This document shows positions 9,043-17,126 of a stretch of 64,000 nucleotides of DNA, in pieces. The notes below the pieces were generated by a model that saw only the letters and a list, made by a program, of their open reading frames with translations, was not told the DNA's origin and did no database searches. A program made the translations under genes and the position numbers. Every line of letters begins with the position of its first letter. The stretch's first letter is position 1. The DNA is from Gemmatimonas sp. (GTDB lineage Bacteria > Gemmatimonadota > Gemmatimonadetes > Gemmatimonadales > Gemmatimonadaceae): NCBI GenBank assembly GCA_011390885.1, contig JAABRO010000005.1:57018-121017 (forward strand), in the 5' to 3' direction.

Positions 9043-10337
9043 GCGTCGGGTTCCTCCGGGGGAAAGGAGAGCACGACGCCCTCGTGATCACTCTCCATCC
9101 AGCGCCGGTTCTCGAACCCGATCACCGGCCACCATGTGAGCCCCACCGGCACCAGCAGCGCGAGCGCGGCCAGCCAGAAGAAGTCGTACGACGGCACGTC
9201 GCGCTCCACACGCACCTCGTAGCCGATCTGCTGCGCCCCCGTGGCTTCACCCTCCGGGCCCACGCGCAGCAGGTAGCGCCCCGCGGGCACGGCAGAGAGC
9301 GTCACGTCGTCCTTCTGCGAACCCTCCGACCAGTTGCCGTCGCTGTCCGTACCGAAGTAGTAGCTGGTCTGCGCGCTGAAATCGCGCGCCTGCCCGGTGG
9401 CTTCGTCGATCAGCGCGAGGCCGAACCACAGCCAGTCGTTCGACACCTCCGATTGCAGGTGCACGCGCACGTTCGACGGGCGCCCGGTGAGCTCGAAGGG
9501 GCCGAGCACCACGGCGTTGCCCTCCACGACACCGCGCCTGAACTGCTGCCGGCTCGTGAGCACCTCGGACTTGGCCGTGAACAGCATCGTGGCCAGCAGC
9601 ATCGCCACCCAACCGAGCATGAGCCACCGCCACATCCGCCCGACGCGGCGCGCCGCGCCCAGGTGCGGGTTGGGCTGGTTCGCGAAGACGCCCTCCGGCG
9701 CGCGATCGAGCGCCGGCAGCTTGAACATCGCCGCCATCTGCTTCGGCGACGTGTAGCGACCGCGCGACCACGTGACCTCCTGGTCGGTGCCCTCGGCGCT
9801 CAGCAGGTACGGCGGCGAGGTGAAGTCGCGCACGTTCACCATGTCACCCACGCGCAGCTCCCACGGGAACTCGCCGAGCGCGAAGGAGGTGCGCGCATGC
9901 GCGCTCTGGAAGTGACGATACGTGCGGTCCCCGAGGCGCACCGGCGAGTTGCCACCCGCCCATTCGGTGGTGCGGCGACGCAGCTTCTCGATCACGTTCC
10001 AGTGTCCGTTGTATTCGGACAGGTACACGAAGCCGTGGTACGGATTGAAGCAGACGTACTCCATCCAGGAGTAGTCGATGCCATCCACCACGATCGTCAC
10101 GCTCTGACAGCCGATCACGTCGTACGCGCGGCCCTCGATCGTGCCGCGCGTGCCGAGCGGAATCCTGGGCTTGATCGGCACCCGCAGTGCGTGCTCCTGC
10201 AGCACGCGCAGGTTGGGATCGAGCGCGTCGAGCACCGAACCGCAGGTGGCACAGGCCACCGTCACCGACCACCCCGCCGCCTGCAGCGTGATGGACGCCC
10301 CGCAGTTCGGGCAGCTGAAGGCCGCGACCCTGGTCAT
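9039..10337 (-). CDS. Zinc-ribbon DUF4178 membrane protein
   Basis: A 432-residue protein. An N-terminal zinc ribbon (FSCPNCGASITL, then VACATCGSVLD) precedes a DUF4178-like region (about 50-215) with the repeated small beta motif PLGTRGTIEGRAYDVIG. Two hydrophobic segments follow (about 238-255 and 398-415), flanking a roughly 140-residue predicted extracytoplasmic beta-rich domain. DUF4178 proteins commonly neighbour DUF350, AdoMet decarboxylase and spermidine synthase-like genes. Its biochemical role is unknown. It starts five bases after a second DUF4178 gene. Confidence 0.78.
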   Translation of the reverse strand: MTRVAAFSCPNCGASITLQAAGWSVTVACATCGSVLDALDPNLRVLQEHALRVPIKPRIPLGTRGTIEGRAYDVIGCQSVTIVVDGIDYSWMEYVCFNPYHGFVYLSEYNGHWNVIEKLRRRTTEWAGGNSPVRLGDRTYRHFQSAHARTSFALGEFPWELRVGDMVNVRDFTSPPYLLSAEGTDQEVTWSRGRYTSPKQMAAMFKLPALDRAPEGVFANQPNPHLGAARRVGRMWRWLMLGWVAMLLATMLFTAKSEVLTSRQQFRRGVVEGNAVVLGPFELTGRPSNVRVHLQSEVSNDWLWFGLALIDEATGQARDFSAQTSYYFGTDSDGNWSEGSQKDDVTLSAVPAGRYLLRVGPEGEATGAQQIGYEVRVERDVPSYDFFWLAALALLVPVGLTWWPVIGFENRRWMESDHEGVVLSFPPEEPDA

Positions 10338-10341
10338 GGCA

Positions 10342-10986
10342 TCACCACCCGTCGAACTCGCGCGCGCCCACCGGGGCCATCTCGTCCCACGTCACGTAGT
10401 CGCCGGAGAAGAGCAGCGGCGGCGTCTCACTGCCGTCGAGGGTGGCGAAGGTGCCGTCGGGCGAGAGCAGGTCCACGAACCAGCACAACGACCGGTCGGC
10501 CGTGGCGAACGGCAGCTCGCCCTCCGTGCCCAGGTATTGCGCCTGCGTGATGCTGGTGACCATGAACCGATGCCGATCGGTCTGCACCGTGTCGCCGACG
10601 CGCAGCGTGGACGGATCGGGGAGCGGCCGGCCGGGCGCCATTTCGGTGGTGATCGCGTACTCGAGCTGCGCGTCGCTCAGCCACGCGCCGCTGCCGTCGC
10701 TCACCCGCAGGTACCACTCGTTCCAGCGGCCGCGCGCCCACTCGTACGTGAGGCGTCCCACCACCGTGAAGGTGCGGTTCCCCCAGCGCCCCTGCATGCC
10801 GAGCTGCACCGGCGACGCGGTGGCCGGAAAGTCGGCCTGCTGCCCCACTTTTTCGAGATCGAGGTCGCGGCGCACGAGCACCGCCTTGCAGAAGTCGCAC
10901 GTGGTCTGCACGGCCTGCGCCCAGCGAAACGAAATCGGCGCGCCGCAACTCGGGCACGCGGCGCGCGGGGTGGTGGGTGTGGTCAT
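10342..10986 (-). CDS. Zinc-ribbon DUF4178 protein, soluble copy
   Basis: A 214-residue protein from the ATG at 10986. It repeats the layout of its neighbour without the membrane part: a zinc ribbon (AACPSCGAPISF, CDFCKAVLVRRD) and one DUF4178 domain (about 50-205) containing LGMQGRWGNRTFTVVGRL. The acidic C-terminus ends DEMAPVGAREFDGW. It is probably cytosolic. Two differently built DUF4178 proteins in one operon suggest a soluble partner and a membrane partner in the same complex; that is inference. Confidence 0.78.
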   Translation of the reverse strand: MTTPTTPRAACPSCGAPISFRWAQAVQTTCDFCKAVLVRRDLDLEKVGQQADFPATASPVQLGMQGRWGNRTFTVVGRLTYEWARGRWNEWYLRVSDGSGAWLSDAQLEYAITTEMAPGRPLPDPSTLRVGDTVQTDRHRFMVTSITQAQYLGTEGELPFATADRSLCWFVDLLSPDGTFATLDGSETPPLLFSGDYVTWDEMAPVGAREFDGW

Positions 10987-11032
10987 GTGCGCGCTCCGGC
11001 ATGTGTCGGCTCGACGTGGCGGGGCATGGACC

Positions 11033-11431
11033 TCACGCGCGCGCGCCTGCGATGGCCGGCGCGATGATCCCGCCGTACGCGCGCTCCACGCTGCGCACGC
11101 GCACCTCGGTGGCACCGAGCAGCTCGGCGAGACGCGCGTCCCACTCCCACGCGCGACGCGGCGTGCAGCAGAAGAGGTTCACGCACGCCGAGCCGAACTC
11201 GGGAAACGTGTGCACGGTCAGGTGCGACTCGGCGAGCAGCCAGAGCCCGGTGATGCCGCCGGGCGTGGGGAACTGATGCCACACGGCAGCGCCCACGGGA
11301 TTGAGCCCGAGGTCGAGCACCGCGGCGTCGAAGAGCCGCTGCAGCGCGGGCACGCTGGTGAGACGTCCGGCATCACAGCCGAACGCCTCCACCAGCCATT
11401 CCCGTCCGGTCACGGACGCGTCCACGGTCAT
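11033..11431 (-). CDS. speH: S-adenosylmethionine decarboxylase proenzyme (short prokaryotic class)
   Basis: A 132-residue protein, the usual length of the SpeH class. It self-cleaves to make a pyruvoyl cofactor and decarboxylates AdoMet, giving the aminopropyl donor for spermidine synthesis. The processing site is LLAESHLTVHTFPE: cleavage before Ser69, with His74 five residues on and Cys89 twenty residues on, matching the spacing of the Thermotoga enzyme's Ser63/His68/Cys83. A GTG at 11443 in frame is an alternative start. It sits four genes upstream of the operon's spermidine synthase homologue. Confidence 0.9.
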   Translation of the reverse strand: MTVDASVTGREWLVEAFGCDAGRLTSVPALQRLFDAAVLDLGLNPVGAAVWHQFPTPGGITGLWLLAESHLTVHTFPEFGSACVNLFCCTPRRAWEWDARLAELLGATEVRVRSVERAYGGIIAPAIAGARA

Positions 11432-11470
11432 GGACGGCAGCACCCTGCAGGACGCGCGCTCACGCGCCCG

Positions 11471-12514
11471 TCAGCCCTGCGCGCCGCCGCACTCCGAGCA
11501 GAACTTCGCCACGGAGGCGATGGACTTGCCGCAGTGGATGCAGAACTTGGTCTCGCCGCTCACCGCGGCGGCACCCGCTGCAGCGGCACCCGCCGCTGCG
11601 GCGCCGGCCACCGGAGCCGCCGGGGCTGCGGGCGCCGCGGGAGCATTGGGCGCCATCGCGCCGCGCATGGCGTCGGCCATGAGGCCACCCATGCCCACCC
11701 CGGCGCCCAGTCCCACACCCATGCCCGCGATGCCGCCCTCGTTGGCCGCGGCGATCGGGATGGACGTGGCGGCCTGGTACGCCGCGTACTGCCGCAGGTC
11801 GCCCACCATGTTCATGCTGATGCGCTCGTCGAGGCGCTTCTGCAGCTCGTCGGGGAGCGAGAGGTTCTCCACCGTGAAGCTGGCGAGCTCGAGGCCGTAC
11901 TGCTGGAACTGCGGCGCCAGCTCGGCCGCAATGAGCGTGGCGAGGTGCGCCTGGTTGGCGGCCATGTCGAGGAACGGCACGTCGGACTTCGCGAACGCCG
12001 TGGTGAACGACGTGATCACCGCGTTGCGCAGCTGCGGCTCGAGTTCGGACACGCTGTACTGCGCCTGCGTGCCCGCCACGTTCTGGTGGAACGCGAGCGG
12101 ATTGGCGAGCCGATAGCTGTACACGCCGAAGCCGCGCAGACGCACGGCGCCGAACTCCTTGTCACGGATCGTGATCGGCTGCTGCGTGCCCCAGCGCTGG
12201 TTGGTCTGCAGCCGCGTGGAGAAGAAGTACAGGTCGCTCTTGAACGGCGACTGGAACAGCTTGTCCCAGTTCTTGAGGTTCGTGAGCAGCGGCAGCGTGT
12301 TCGTGGTGAGCTTGTAGAGGCCGGGGCCGAACGCGTCCGCCGCCTTCCCCTCGTTCACGAAGAGCGCCATCTGCGACTCGCGCACCGTGAGCGCGGCGCC
12401 GTTCTGGATTTCCATGTCCTGCATGGGGAAGCGCTCCATCAGCACGCCCGGACCTTCCTCGGTCCAGTGGATGACGTCGATGAACTGCTTCTTGAGGAAC
12501 GAACCGAACGGCAT
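11471..12514 (-). CDS. SPFH-domain (YdjI/virion-core-like) protein with C-terminal zinc ribbon
   Basis: A 347-residue protein with a strong AGGAGG ribosome-binding site. Residues 1-235 match the SPFH-domain 'virion core protein' family (B. subtilis YdjI type). Next comes a Gly/Met-rich stretch (GMGVGLGAGVGMGG) and an Ala/Pro linker, then a double-CxxC zinc ribbon (FCIHCGKS, FCSECGG). SPFH proteins form rings or scaffolds at membranes; YdjI-type members recur with phage-shock (PspA-like) genes. As the first gene of the eight-gene operon it may recruit the other products to the membrane, but that is inference. Confidence 0.85.
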   Translation of the reverse strand: MPFGSFLKKQFIDVIHWTEEGPGVLMERFPMQDMEIQNGAALTVRESQMALFVNEGKAADAFGPGLYKLTTNTLPLLTNLKNWDKLFQSPFKSDLYFFSTRLQTNQRWGTQQPITIRDKEFGAVRLRGFGVYSYRLANPLAFHQNVAGTQAQYSVSELEPQLRNAVITSFTTAFAKSDVPFLDMAANQAHLATLIAAELAPQFQQYGLELASFTVENLSLPDELQKRLDERISMNMVGDLRQYAAYQAATSIPIAAANEGGIAGMGVGLGAGVGMGGLMADAMRGAMAPNAPAAPAAPAAPVAGAAAAGAAAAGAAAVSGETKFCIHCGKSIASVAKFCSECGGAQG

Positions 12515-12546
12515 GTGCGGCCTCCTGGGAGGGCGAGGGGCGGCGA

Positions 12547-12563
12547 GGCGCCATGAGGGCGCC
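12547..12563 (-). other. GC hairpin in the leader of the SPFH-polyamine operon
   Basis: Two copies of GGCGCC, five bases apart, form a strong hairpin (12547-12552 with 12558-12563). It lies between the proposed promoter and the ribosome-binding site of the SPFH gene. It could stabilise the transcript or modulate expression; it has no T-run, so it is not a standard terminator. Confidence 0.4.
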
Positions 12564-12574
12564 GGACACCCGGG

Positions 12575-12603
12575 ATGTTAGGGCGCTGGCTGGCGTCGGG
12601 CAA
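12575..12603 (-). promoter_or_regulatory. Candidate sigma-70 promoter of the SPFH-polyamine operon
   Basis: Read on the minus strand: TTGCCC (12603-12598), a 17-base spacer, then TAACAT (12580-12575). Each hexamer matches the sigma-70 consensus at four of six positions and the spacing is ideal. Transcription would start near 12567, leaving a leader of about 50 bases before the SPFH ATG at 12514. Not tested. Confidence 0.45.
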
Positions 12604-12644
12604 TGCGGCGCCTCGTCACAACACGCGACGCGCCCCCCGATTGT

Positions 12645-12656
12645 TTCACCTGTGAA
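12645..12656. promoter_or_regulatory. Inverted repeat TTCAC-CT-GTGAA upstream of the operon promoter
   Basis: Five-base arms separated by two bases, in an AT-richer patch of a very GC-rich region, about 42 bases upstream of the candidate -35 element. Position and symmetry fit a dimeric activator site for the leftward operon, or a repressor site for the RCC1 gene on the right. No regulator gene is adjacent. Confidence 0.3.
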
Positions 12657-12783
12657 CAGGCGCAGGAACGGGCCCGGGACCGCCGGGTCAGCTGCACCAG
12701 GGTTATTCGACCCTCGGCGCGCGGGGGCGCCACGCGTAGGGTGCGCCGCAGACACACCACACCTCCGCCCCGCCCCCCGACGC

Positions 12784-14286
12784 ATGCCGCACACCTCCAT
12801 CCTGCCTGACGCGCCCGCGACGCGTCACACCGCCACGGCACTGCTGCTCGCCGTCGGCCTCGCCGCCTGCGGCGCCTCCGATGCCACCGGACCACGACCG
12901 GATCCGCCCCCACCGGGACCGGTGGCGAGCGTCACGATCGATGCCGCGGCCGACACGCTGGAAGCGTGGGACGCCCTGCCCCTCACCGCAACGACCCGCG
13001 ATGCGCGCGGAACGCCGCTCGGGCGCGCGGTGCGCTGGCGCGTGTCCGACACGACGATCGCGACGATCGACAGCGTCACCGGCGTGCTCGCCGGACGCGC
13101 GCGCGGCACGGTGCGCGTGACCGCGACGTCGGAAGGCCGGAGCGCCACCGCACACAAGGAGGTCGTCATCAAGTACTGGTCGCTCTCGGCGGGCGCGGCG
13201 CACGCCTGCAACATCGCCAGCGGCGGCATCGCGTGGTGCTGGGGACTGAATGGACGTGAGGGCCGCATCGGACTGCCCGACGTGCGCGCTGACGCGCACA
13301 GCACCGAGCCGGTCATGGTCCCCGGCGGCCATCGCTTCGTCGAGCTCAGCGCGTTCGGACGCACCACCTGCGGCATCCGCATCGACAGCCGCGTGCTCTG
13401 CTGGGGTGACAACAGTCGGGGCATCGCCGGCCTGCCCGAGACCACCGGTCACACCACGACGCCGGCGCTCGTGTCCACCTACCTGCGCTTCAAGTCGATC
13501 TCGGTCGGTGCGGAGCATGCGTGCAGCCTCGGCAACGACAATCGCATCTTCTGCTGGGGCGACAACCGGTGGGGGAACTTCGGCGCCGGCAACACGGCGA
13601 GCTCGCACATTCCCACCGTGAACATCGCGTCCTTCCAGTACGCCAGCGTGACGGCGGGCAACTCCTACGCATGCGCCACATCGGTGATGGGCGAGGGGTG
13701 GTGCTGGGGGGCCGATGGAGCCGGACAGCACGGCACCGGACTGCCGATCTCCCACGGTGACACGTGGTCGCATACGCCGCGGCCGGTCACGGGCACCGCG
13801 CTCTGGCTGCAGCTCTCCGCGTCGAACGGCGTGACCTGCGGTGTCACGCTCACCCACATCGGCCACTGCTGGGGCACCACGGCAGGCAGTCGACTCGGCA
13901 GCGCCGGCGCCGAAACGTCCACACCGCGCGCGATCAGTGGCAACCACAGCTGGCGCCACATTGCCACCGGCGCGCGGCATGCGTGCGGCCTGACGATGGC
14001 GTTCGACGTGTATTGCTGGGGCGAGAACGCCAACGGCGAGCTCGGCGCGGACCTCACCGACGGCAGCGTGACGCCGGTGCGCGCCGGCTCCGTCCGCGCC
14101 AGCGAGGTGAGCGTGGCGAACATCGCCACCGGGGCGGCGGGGTTCACGTGCGCGATCAGCACCGATCGTCTCACCACGTGGTGCTGGGGTCGCAACGACT
14201 GGGGCCAGCTCGGCAACGGCACGCAATCGACGGCCGTCGCGCGGCACGTCGCACCGACGATCGTGGTGGGACAGCGACCGCGCTGA
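12784..14286 (+). CDS. RCC1-repeat lipoprotein with a bacterial Ig-like domain
   Basis: A 500-residue protein from the ATG at 12784, with a lipobox (VGLAAC, Cys29) for outer-membrane lipid anchoring. A Pro-rich stalk leads to an Ig-like BIG2 domain (about 40-120; RWRVSDTTIATIDSVTGVLA). Seven RCC1-type blades follow, each marked by CWG plus a Gly-rich turn (for example CWGDNRWGNFG, CWGRNDWGQLG), giving a seven-bladed propeller. Cysteine recurs in every blade, suggesting disulfides outside the cytoplasm. RCC1 propellers usually bind proteins; the ligand is unknown. No start with a strong ribosome-binding site was seen; this one is chosen for its signal peptide. Confidence 0.85.
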   Translation: MPHTSILPDAPATRHTATALLLAVGLAACGASDATGPRPDPPPPGPVASVTIDAAADTLEAWDALPLTATTRDARGTPLGRAVRWRVSDTTIATIDSVTGVLAGRARGTVRVTATSEGRSATAHKEVVIKYWSLSAGAAHACNIASGGIAWCWGLNGREGRIGLPDVRADAHSTEPVMVPGGHRFVELSAFGRTTCGIRIDSRVLCWGDNSRGIAGLPETTGHTTTPALVSTYLRFKSISVGAEHACSLGNDNRIFCWGDNRWGNFGAGNTASSHIPTVNIASFQYASVTAGNSYACATSVMGEGWCWGADGAGQHGTGLPISHGDTWSHTPRPVTGTALWLQLSASNGVTCGVTLTHIGHCWGTTAGSRLGSAGAETSTPRAISGNHSWRHIATGARHACGLTMAFDVYCWGENANGELGADLTDGSVTPVRAGSVRASEVSVANIATGAAGFTCAISTDRLTTWCWGRNDWGQLGNGTQSTAVARHVAPTIVVGQRPR

Positions 14287-14324
14287 CGCGACCGCACGGC
14301 ACGCGGCCGCGGGTCATGGTCGCG
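14287..14324. terminator. Possible bidirectional terminator hairpin
   Basis: CGCGACC (14287-14293) pairs with GGTCGCG (14318-14324), with the self-complementary CGCGGCCGCG inside the loop. It lies between two convergent genes, as expected for a shared terminator, but no clear T-run follows. Confidence 0.3.
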
Positions 14325-14326
14325 TG

Positions 14327-15193
14327 CTACGCCGGCCGCACGTGCACGGTGGTGCCCCACGGATCGTCGAGGGTCAGCGCCCCATCGGTGGTGCGCACGA
14401 CGGACACCGCGTGCGCGGCGGCGCGCGCTGCTACGGCCTCGAGGTCGCGCGCGAGCGGGACCACGAGCTCCCACTGCAGCAGCCGCGCATCGCCCTCACC
14501 CGGCGGCACGGCCGTCCGGCCGGCCCACGTGTTGGTGCCCAGATGATGGTGGTAGCCGCCCGCCGCGAGGAACACGGCGCCCGGGTATGCCGTGTTCGTG
14601 ACCCCGAGCCCAACCACGTCGCGGTAGAAGCGCGTGCTCTCGTCGAGGTCGCCCACGTGCAGGTGCACATGCCCGATGCAGGTGTCGGTCGGCAGTCCGT
14701 CGAAGCGCGCGCGCCGTCCCTCGAGCAGCAGTCCCGGCGCATCGATCGGCAGCGACGCCATCTGCACCGAGGCGCCATCGTACGACCAGCGCTCGCGCGG
14801 CCGGTCGGCGTACACCTCCACGCCAAGCCCGTCCGGGTCCTGCAGGTAGAGCGCCTCGCTCACGAGGTGGTCGGCGCTGCCCACCGGCACGCGGCGTTCC
14901 GTGAGGTGCGCGAGGAAGCGACCAAGCGACGCCCGATCCGGGAGCAGCCAGGCCACGTGAAAGAGCCCCAGCCGGCCGCGCGATGGCATGGGGACCGCAC
15001 CAGGGTGCTCGTGCAGTCGCAGCAGTGGCTCATCGGACGCCATCGCCCCGAGCAATGCGCCTGCCCCCTCTCGGTGCAGCAGCCGCGCGCCGAGCACGTC
15101 GCGATACCAGCGCACGGAGCGGTCGAGGTCGGCGACCTGCAGCTCGACGGCGCCGAGCGAGGTCGTGGCCGGCAGTTCCTCGGGACGGGTCAT
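14327..15193 (-). CDS. Two-domain VOC-family dioxygenase/glyoxalase (CatE-like)
   Basis: A 288-residue protein made of two vicinal-oxygen-chelate modules (about 12-130 and 165-280). The first begins LGAVELQVADLDRSVRWYRD and the second GHVHLHVGDLDESTRFYRD, each with a DPDG- or DPWG-type strand ending in Glu/His positions. The layout matches B. subtilis CatE-type catechol 2,3-dioxygenases, which need Fe(II), but substrate cannot be assigned. Its start overlaps the stop of the preceding small lipoprotein gene by four bases (ATGA), so the two are co-translated. Confidence 0.8.
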   Translation of the reverse strand: MTRPEELPATTSLGAVELQVADLDRSVRWYRDVLGARLLHREGAGALLGAMASDEPLLRLHEHPGAVPMPSRGRLGLFHVAWLLPDRASLGRFLAHLTERRVPVGSADHLVSEALYLQDPDGLGVEVYADRPRERWSYDGASVQMASLPIDAPGLLLEGRRARFDGLPTDTCIGHVHLHVGDLDESTRFYRDVVGLGVTNTAYPGAVFLAAGGYHHHLGTNTWAGRTAVPPGEGDARLLQWELVVPLARDLEAVAARAAAHAVSVVRTTDGALTLDDPWGTTVHVRPA

Positions 15194-15717
15194 GACGGAG
15201 AGATGCGACCCACGGACGCGACGCGCCAGTCCCCGGTGGCATCGCGCGTCACCTCCACGCGCCAGGCCATGCGGCAGTGCTCACCGCACGACCGCCCGAT
15301 CGCGAGACGCGCGCGTCGCCCGTCGGCGTCCCGCTCGACCACGCCCACCTCGACGAGCCCCGGCGCGCCGGGGTAGCGGACGAAGAACTCGGCCCAGCCG
15401 TCGGGGTGCTCGCGGAAGAGCGCCTGCATGTCCGCGAGGGTGACGCCGTACGACGCGAGAGAAGGGGGCGCGGCGGGCAGCGACCCGACCGGCCCCGCCG
15501 GTACCCCCAGCGAATCGAACACCGGGCCGACGTGCGCGGAGTCGGCCCAGAACACGATCGACCGCGCCCGCTCACGCACGAGGAACAGTTCCGTGAGCGC
15601 GGCCTGCTGGATCGCCGCCTCCTCGCGCCCCGCGTTGCCCGGACCGGACGAGGCCGCGCAACCACTCGCGCCGTGCGCGACGAGCAGCAGCCACGTTGCC
15701 ACGACCGCGCGCCTCAT
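15190..15717 (-). CDS. Putative lipoprotein, unknown function
   Basis: A 175-residue protein with an N-terminal signal and a lipobox-like end (HGASGC, Cys20). The mature part starts with a polar linker and has a compact alpha/beta region with paired cysteines (GRSCGEHC) near the C-terminus and a final strand reading DWRVASVGRIS. I recognise no family. It is co-translated with the VOC dioxygenase. Although residues 51-65 include a FLVRERARSIVF segment, it is too charged to be a membrane helix. Confidence 0.7.
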   Translation of the reverse strand: MRRAVVATWLLLVAHGASGCAASSGPGNAGREEAAIQQAALTELFLVRERARSIVFWADSAHVGPVFDSLGVPAGPVGSLPAAPPSLASYGVTLADMQALFREHPDGWAEFFVRYPGAPGLVEVGVVERDADGRRARLAIGRSCGEHCRMAWRVEVTRDATGDWRVASVGRISPS

Positions 15718-15755
15718 GGCGTCATGCCGCGACGACGTGTCCGCGTGTGGACGGT

Positions 15756-17126
15756 TCAGCGCGGGAAGGCGACGAGGCTCTCCTGCCCGTTCCGCCCCAC
15801 CGCCGCGACGCCGAAGAAGTAGTTGTCGATGATCACGTTGGGCAGCGTGTACTCCGTGACGTCCCCCACGAAACGGCTCTGCGTCCAGTTCACCTCGCTC
15901 GGCTTGCGCCAGTAGATGCGGTAGCCGAGCACGTCGGGGGACGGCGAGCGCTTCCAGCGGAAGGTGGGCGAGGGACGCACGGCGCCGCGGATCTGCACCG
16001 AGTCGGGCGCGGCAGGCGCCCAGGCGAGCGACAGCAACGTGGCCGCGTCGAGCGCGGTCATGCTGGCGGCGTACGGGAAGTTCACGCCTTCGAGCACGTC
16101 GCCGTAGGCGATGCCGTTTTCGGTGCGGATGTCCTGGTGCTGCTTGTTGTAGTCCTCGTGCGACTCCATGAGGCGCACGGCCGCCTGGTAGCCCGCGTTG
16201 AAGAAGGGCGTGTGGTGCCCGCCGCGGCCGTAGCGATCGAGGCGGTAGATGATCTCGACGTCCAGGTTCGGGAAGTAGCGATCGGCGACGTGATCGATGT
16301 AGCGCGCGAGCTGGCGCGAGGGCGTGTCGAGCTCGCCGCCGTTGGTGAGGATGCGGCGGAGCTCCGCCGGCGGCGTGTCGGCCGGCAACCCCGGCGCGAA
16401 CACGCGGGCCTTGGTGTTCTCGATCACGCCGTCGATGCCGGCGATGTTGCCCACCATGTCGTTGTTGATGATCGCGTCGATGCGCCAGCCGTTGGCCTTG
16501 GCGTGCCGCGCGAGGATCTCACCGCCGAAGAGCCCCTGCTCCTCTGCGGAGAGCGCGGCGAAGGCGATGCTCGCATTGGGCTGGTGCTTGCTGAGCAGGC
16601 GCGCCGCCTCGAGCAGCGCGGCGATGCCGCTGGCGTTGTCGTTCGCGCCGGGCGACGAGTCCTTGGCATTGAGCACGTTGGTGACGCGCGAGTCGATGTC
16701 GCCGGCGAGCAGCACGTAGCGATTCGGCTCCACCTTGCCGCGCAGCACGGCCACCACGTTGACGATCTCGACGTCCACCGGAATGCGACCGGTGGGCTCG
16801 GCCTTCTTCACCTCGGACACGTAGCGCACGTCGAGGCAGCCGCCGCACGCCTGGGAGATGCGCTGGAACTCGGCGAAGATCCACCGCCGCGCCGCGCCGA
16901 TGCCGCGGGTGGCCGAGAGCGTGTCGGAGAGCGTGTGGCGCGTGCCGAAGCCTACGAGGGTGCGAATGTCGGCCTCGATGCGCGCGGGGGACGCGGCGGC
17001 GACGAGGTCGTGGATGACCGGCGACTCCTGAGAGGGGAGCGGCGTCTGGGCGGCGAGGGGCGCGGCAGGCGACAGCGTGAGGAGCGCGGCGGCGAGACCG
17101 CCGACGACGGCGTGGCGCAGATCCAT
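15756..17126 (-). CDS. Secreted M28-family metallopeptidase with C-terminal fibronectin-like domain
   Basis: A 456-residue protein from the ATG at 17126, with a cleavable signal peptide ending PLAAQ. The peptidase core (about 50-370) has the dizinc ligands Asp163 (GANDNASG), Glu195-Glu196 (SAEEQG), Asp223 (NNDMVGN) and His305 or His306 (GRGGHHTPFF). The first ligand motif, normally H-x-D, reads D-I-D (Asp143-Ile-Asp145). Residues about 375-456 look like a fibronectin type III domain, common in secreted M28 aminopeptidases. It is probably periplasmic or extracellular. Whether the ligand change alters metal or activity is open. Confidence 0.88.
   Translation of the reverse strand: MDLRHAVVGGLAAALLTLSPAAPLAAQTPLPSQESPVIHDLVAAASPARIEADIRTLVGFGTRHTLSDTLSATRGIGAARRWIFAEFQRISQACGGCLDVRYVSEVKKAEPTGRIPVDVEIVNVVAVLRGKVEPNRYVLLAGDIDSRVTNVLNAKDSSPGANDNASGIAALLEAARLLSKHQPNASIAFAALSAEEQGLFGGEILARHAKANGWRIDAIINNDMVGNIAGIDGVIENTKARVFAPGLPADTPPAELRRILTNGGELDTPSRQLARYIDHVADRYFPNLDVEIIYRLDRYGRGGHHTPFFNAGYQAAVRLMESHEDYNKQHQDIRTENGIAYGDVLEGVNFPYAASMTALDAATLLSLAWAPAAPDSVQIRGAVRPSPTFRWKRSPSPDVLGYRIYWRKPSEVNWTQSRFVGDVTEYTLPNVIIDNYFFGVAAVGRNGQESLVAFPR

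Noticed and set aside
11560..11650. Ala/Pro/Gly-coding repeats in the SPFH gene as a possible variable-number tandem repeat
   Set aside because: The repeats are imperfect and in multiples of three, consistent with a simple flexible linker before the zinc ribbon.
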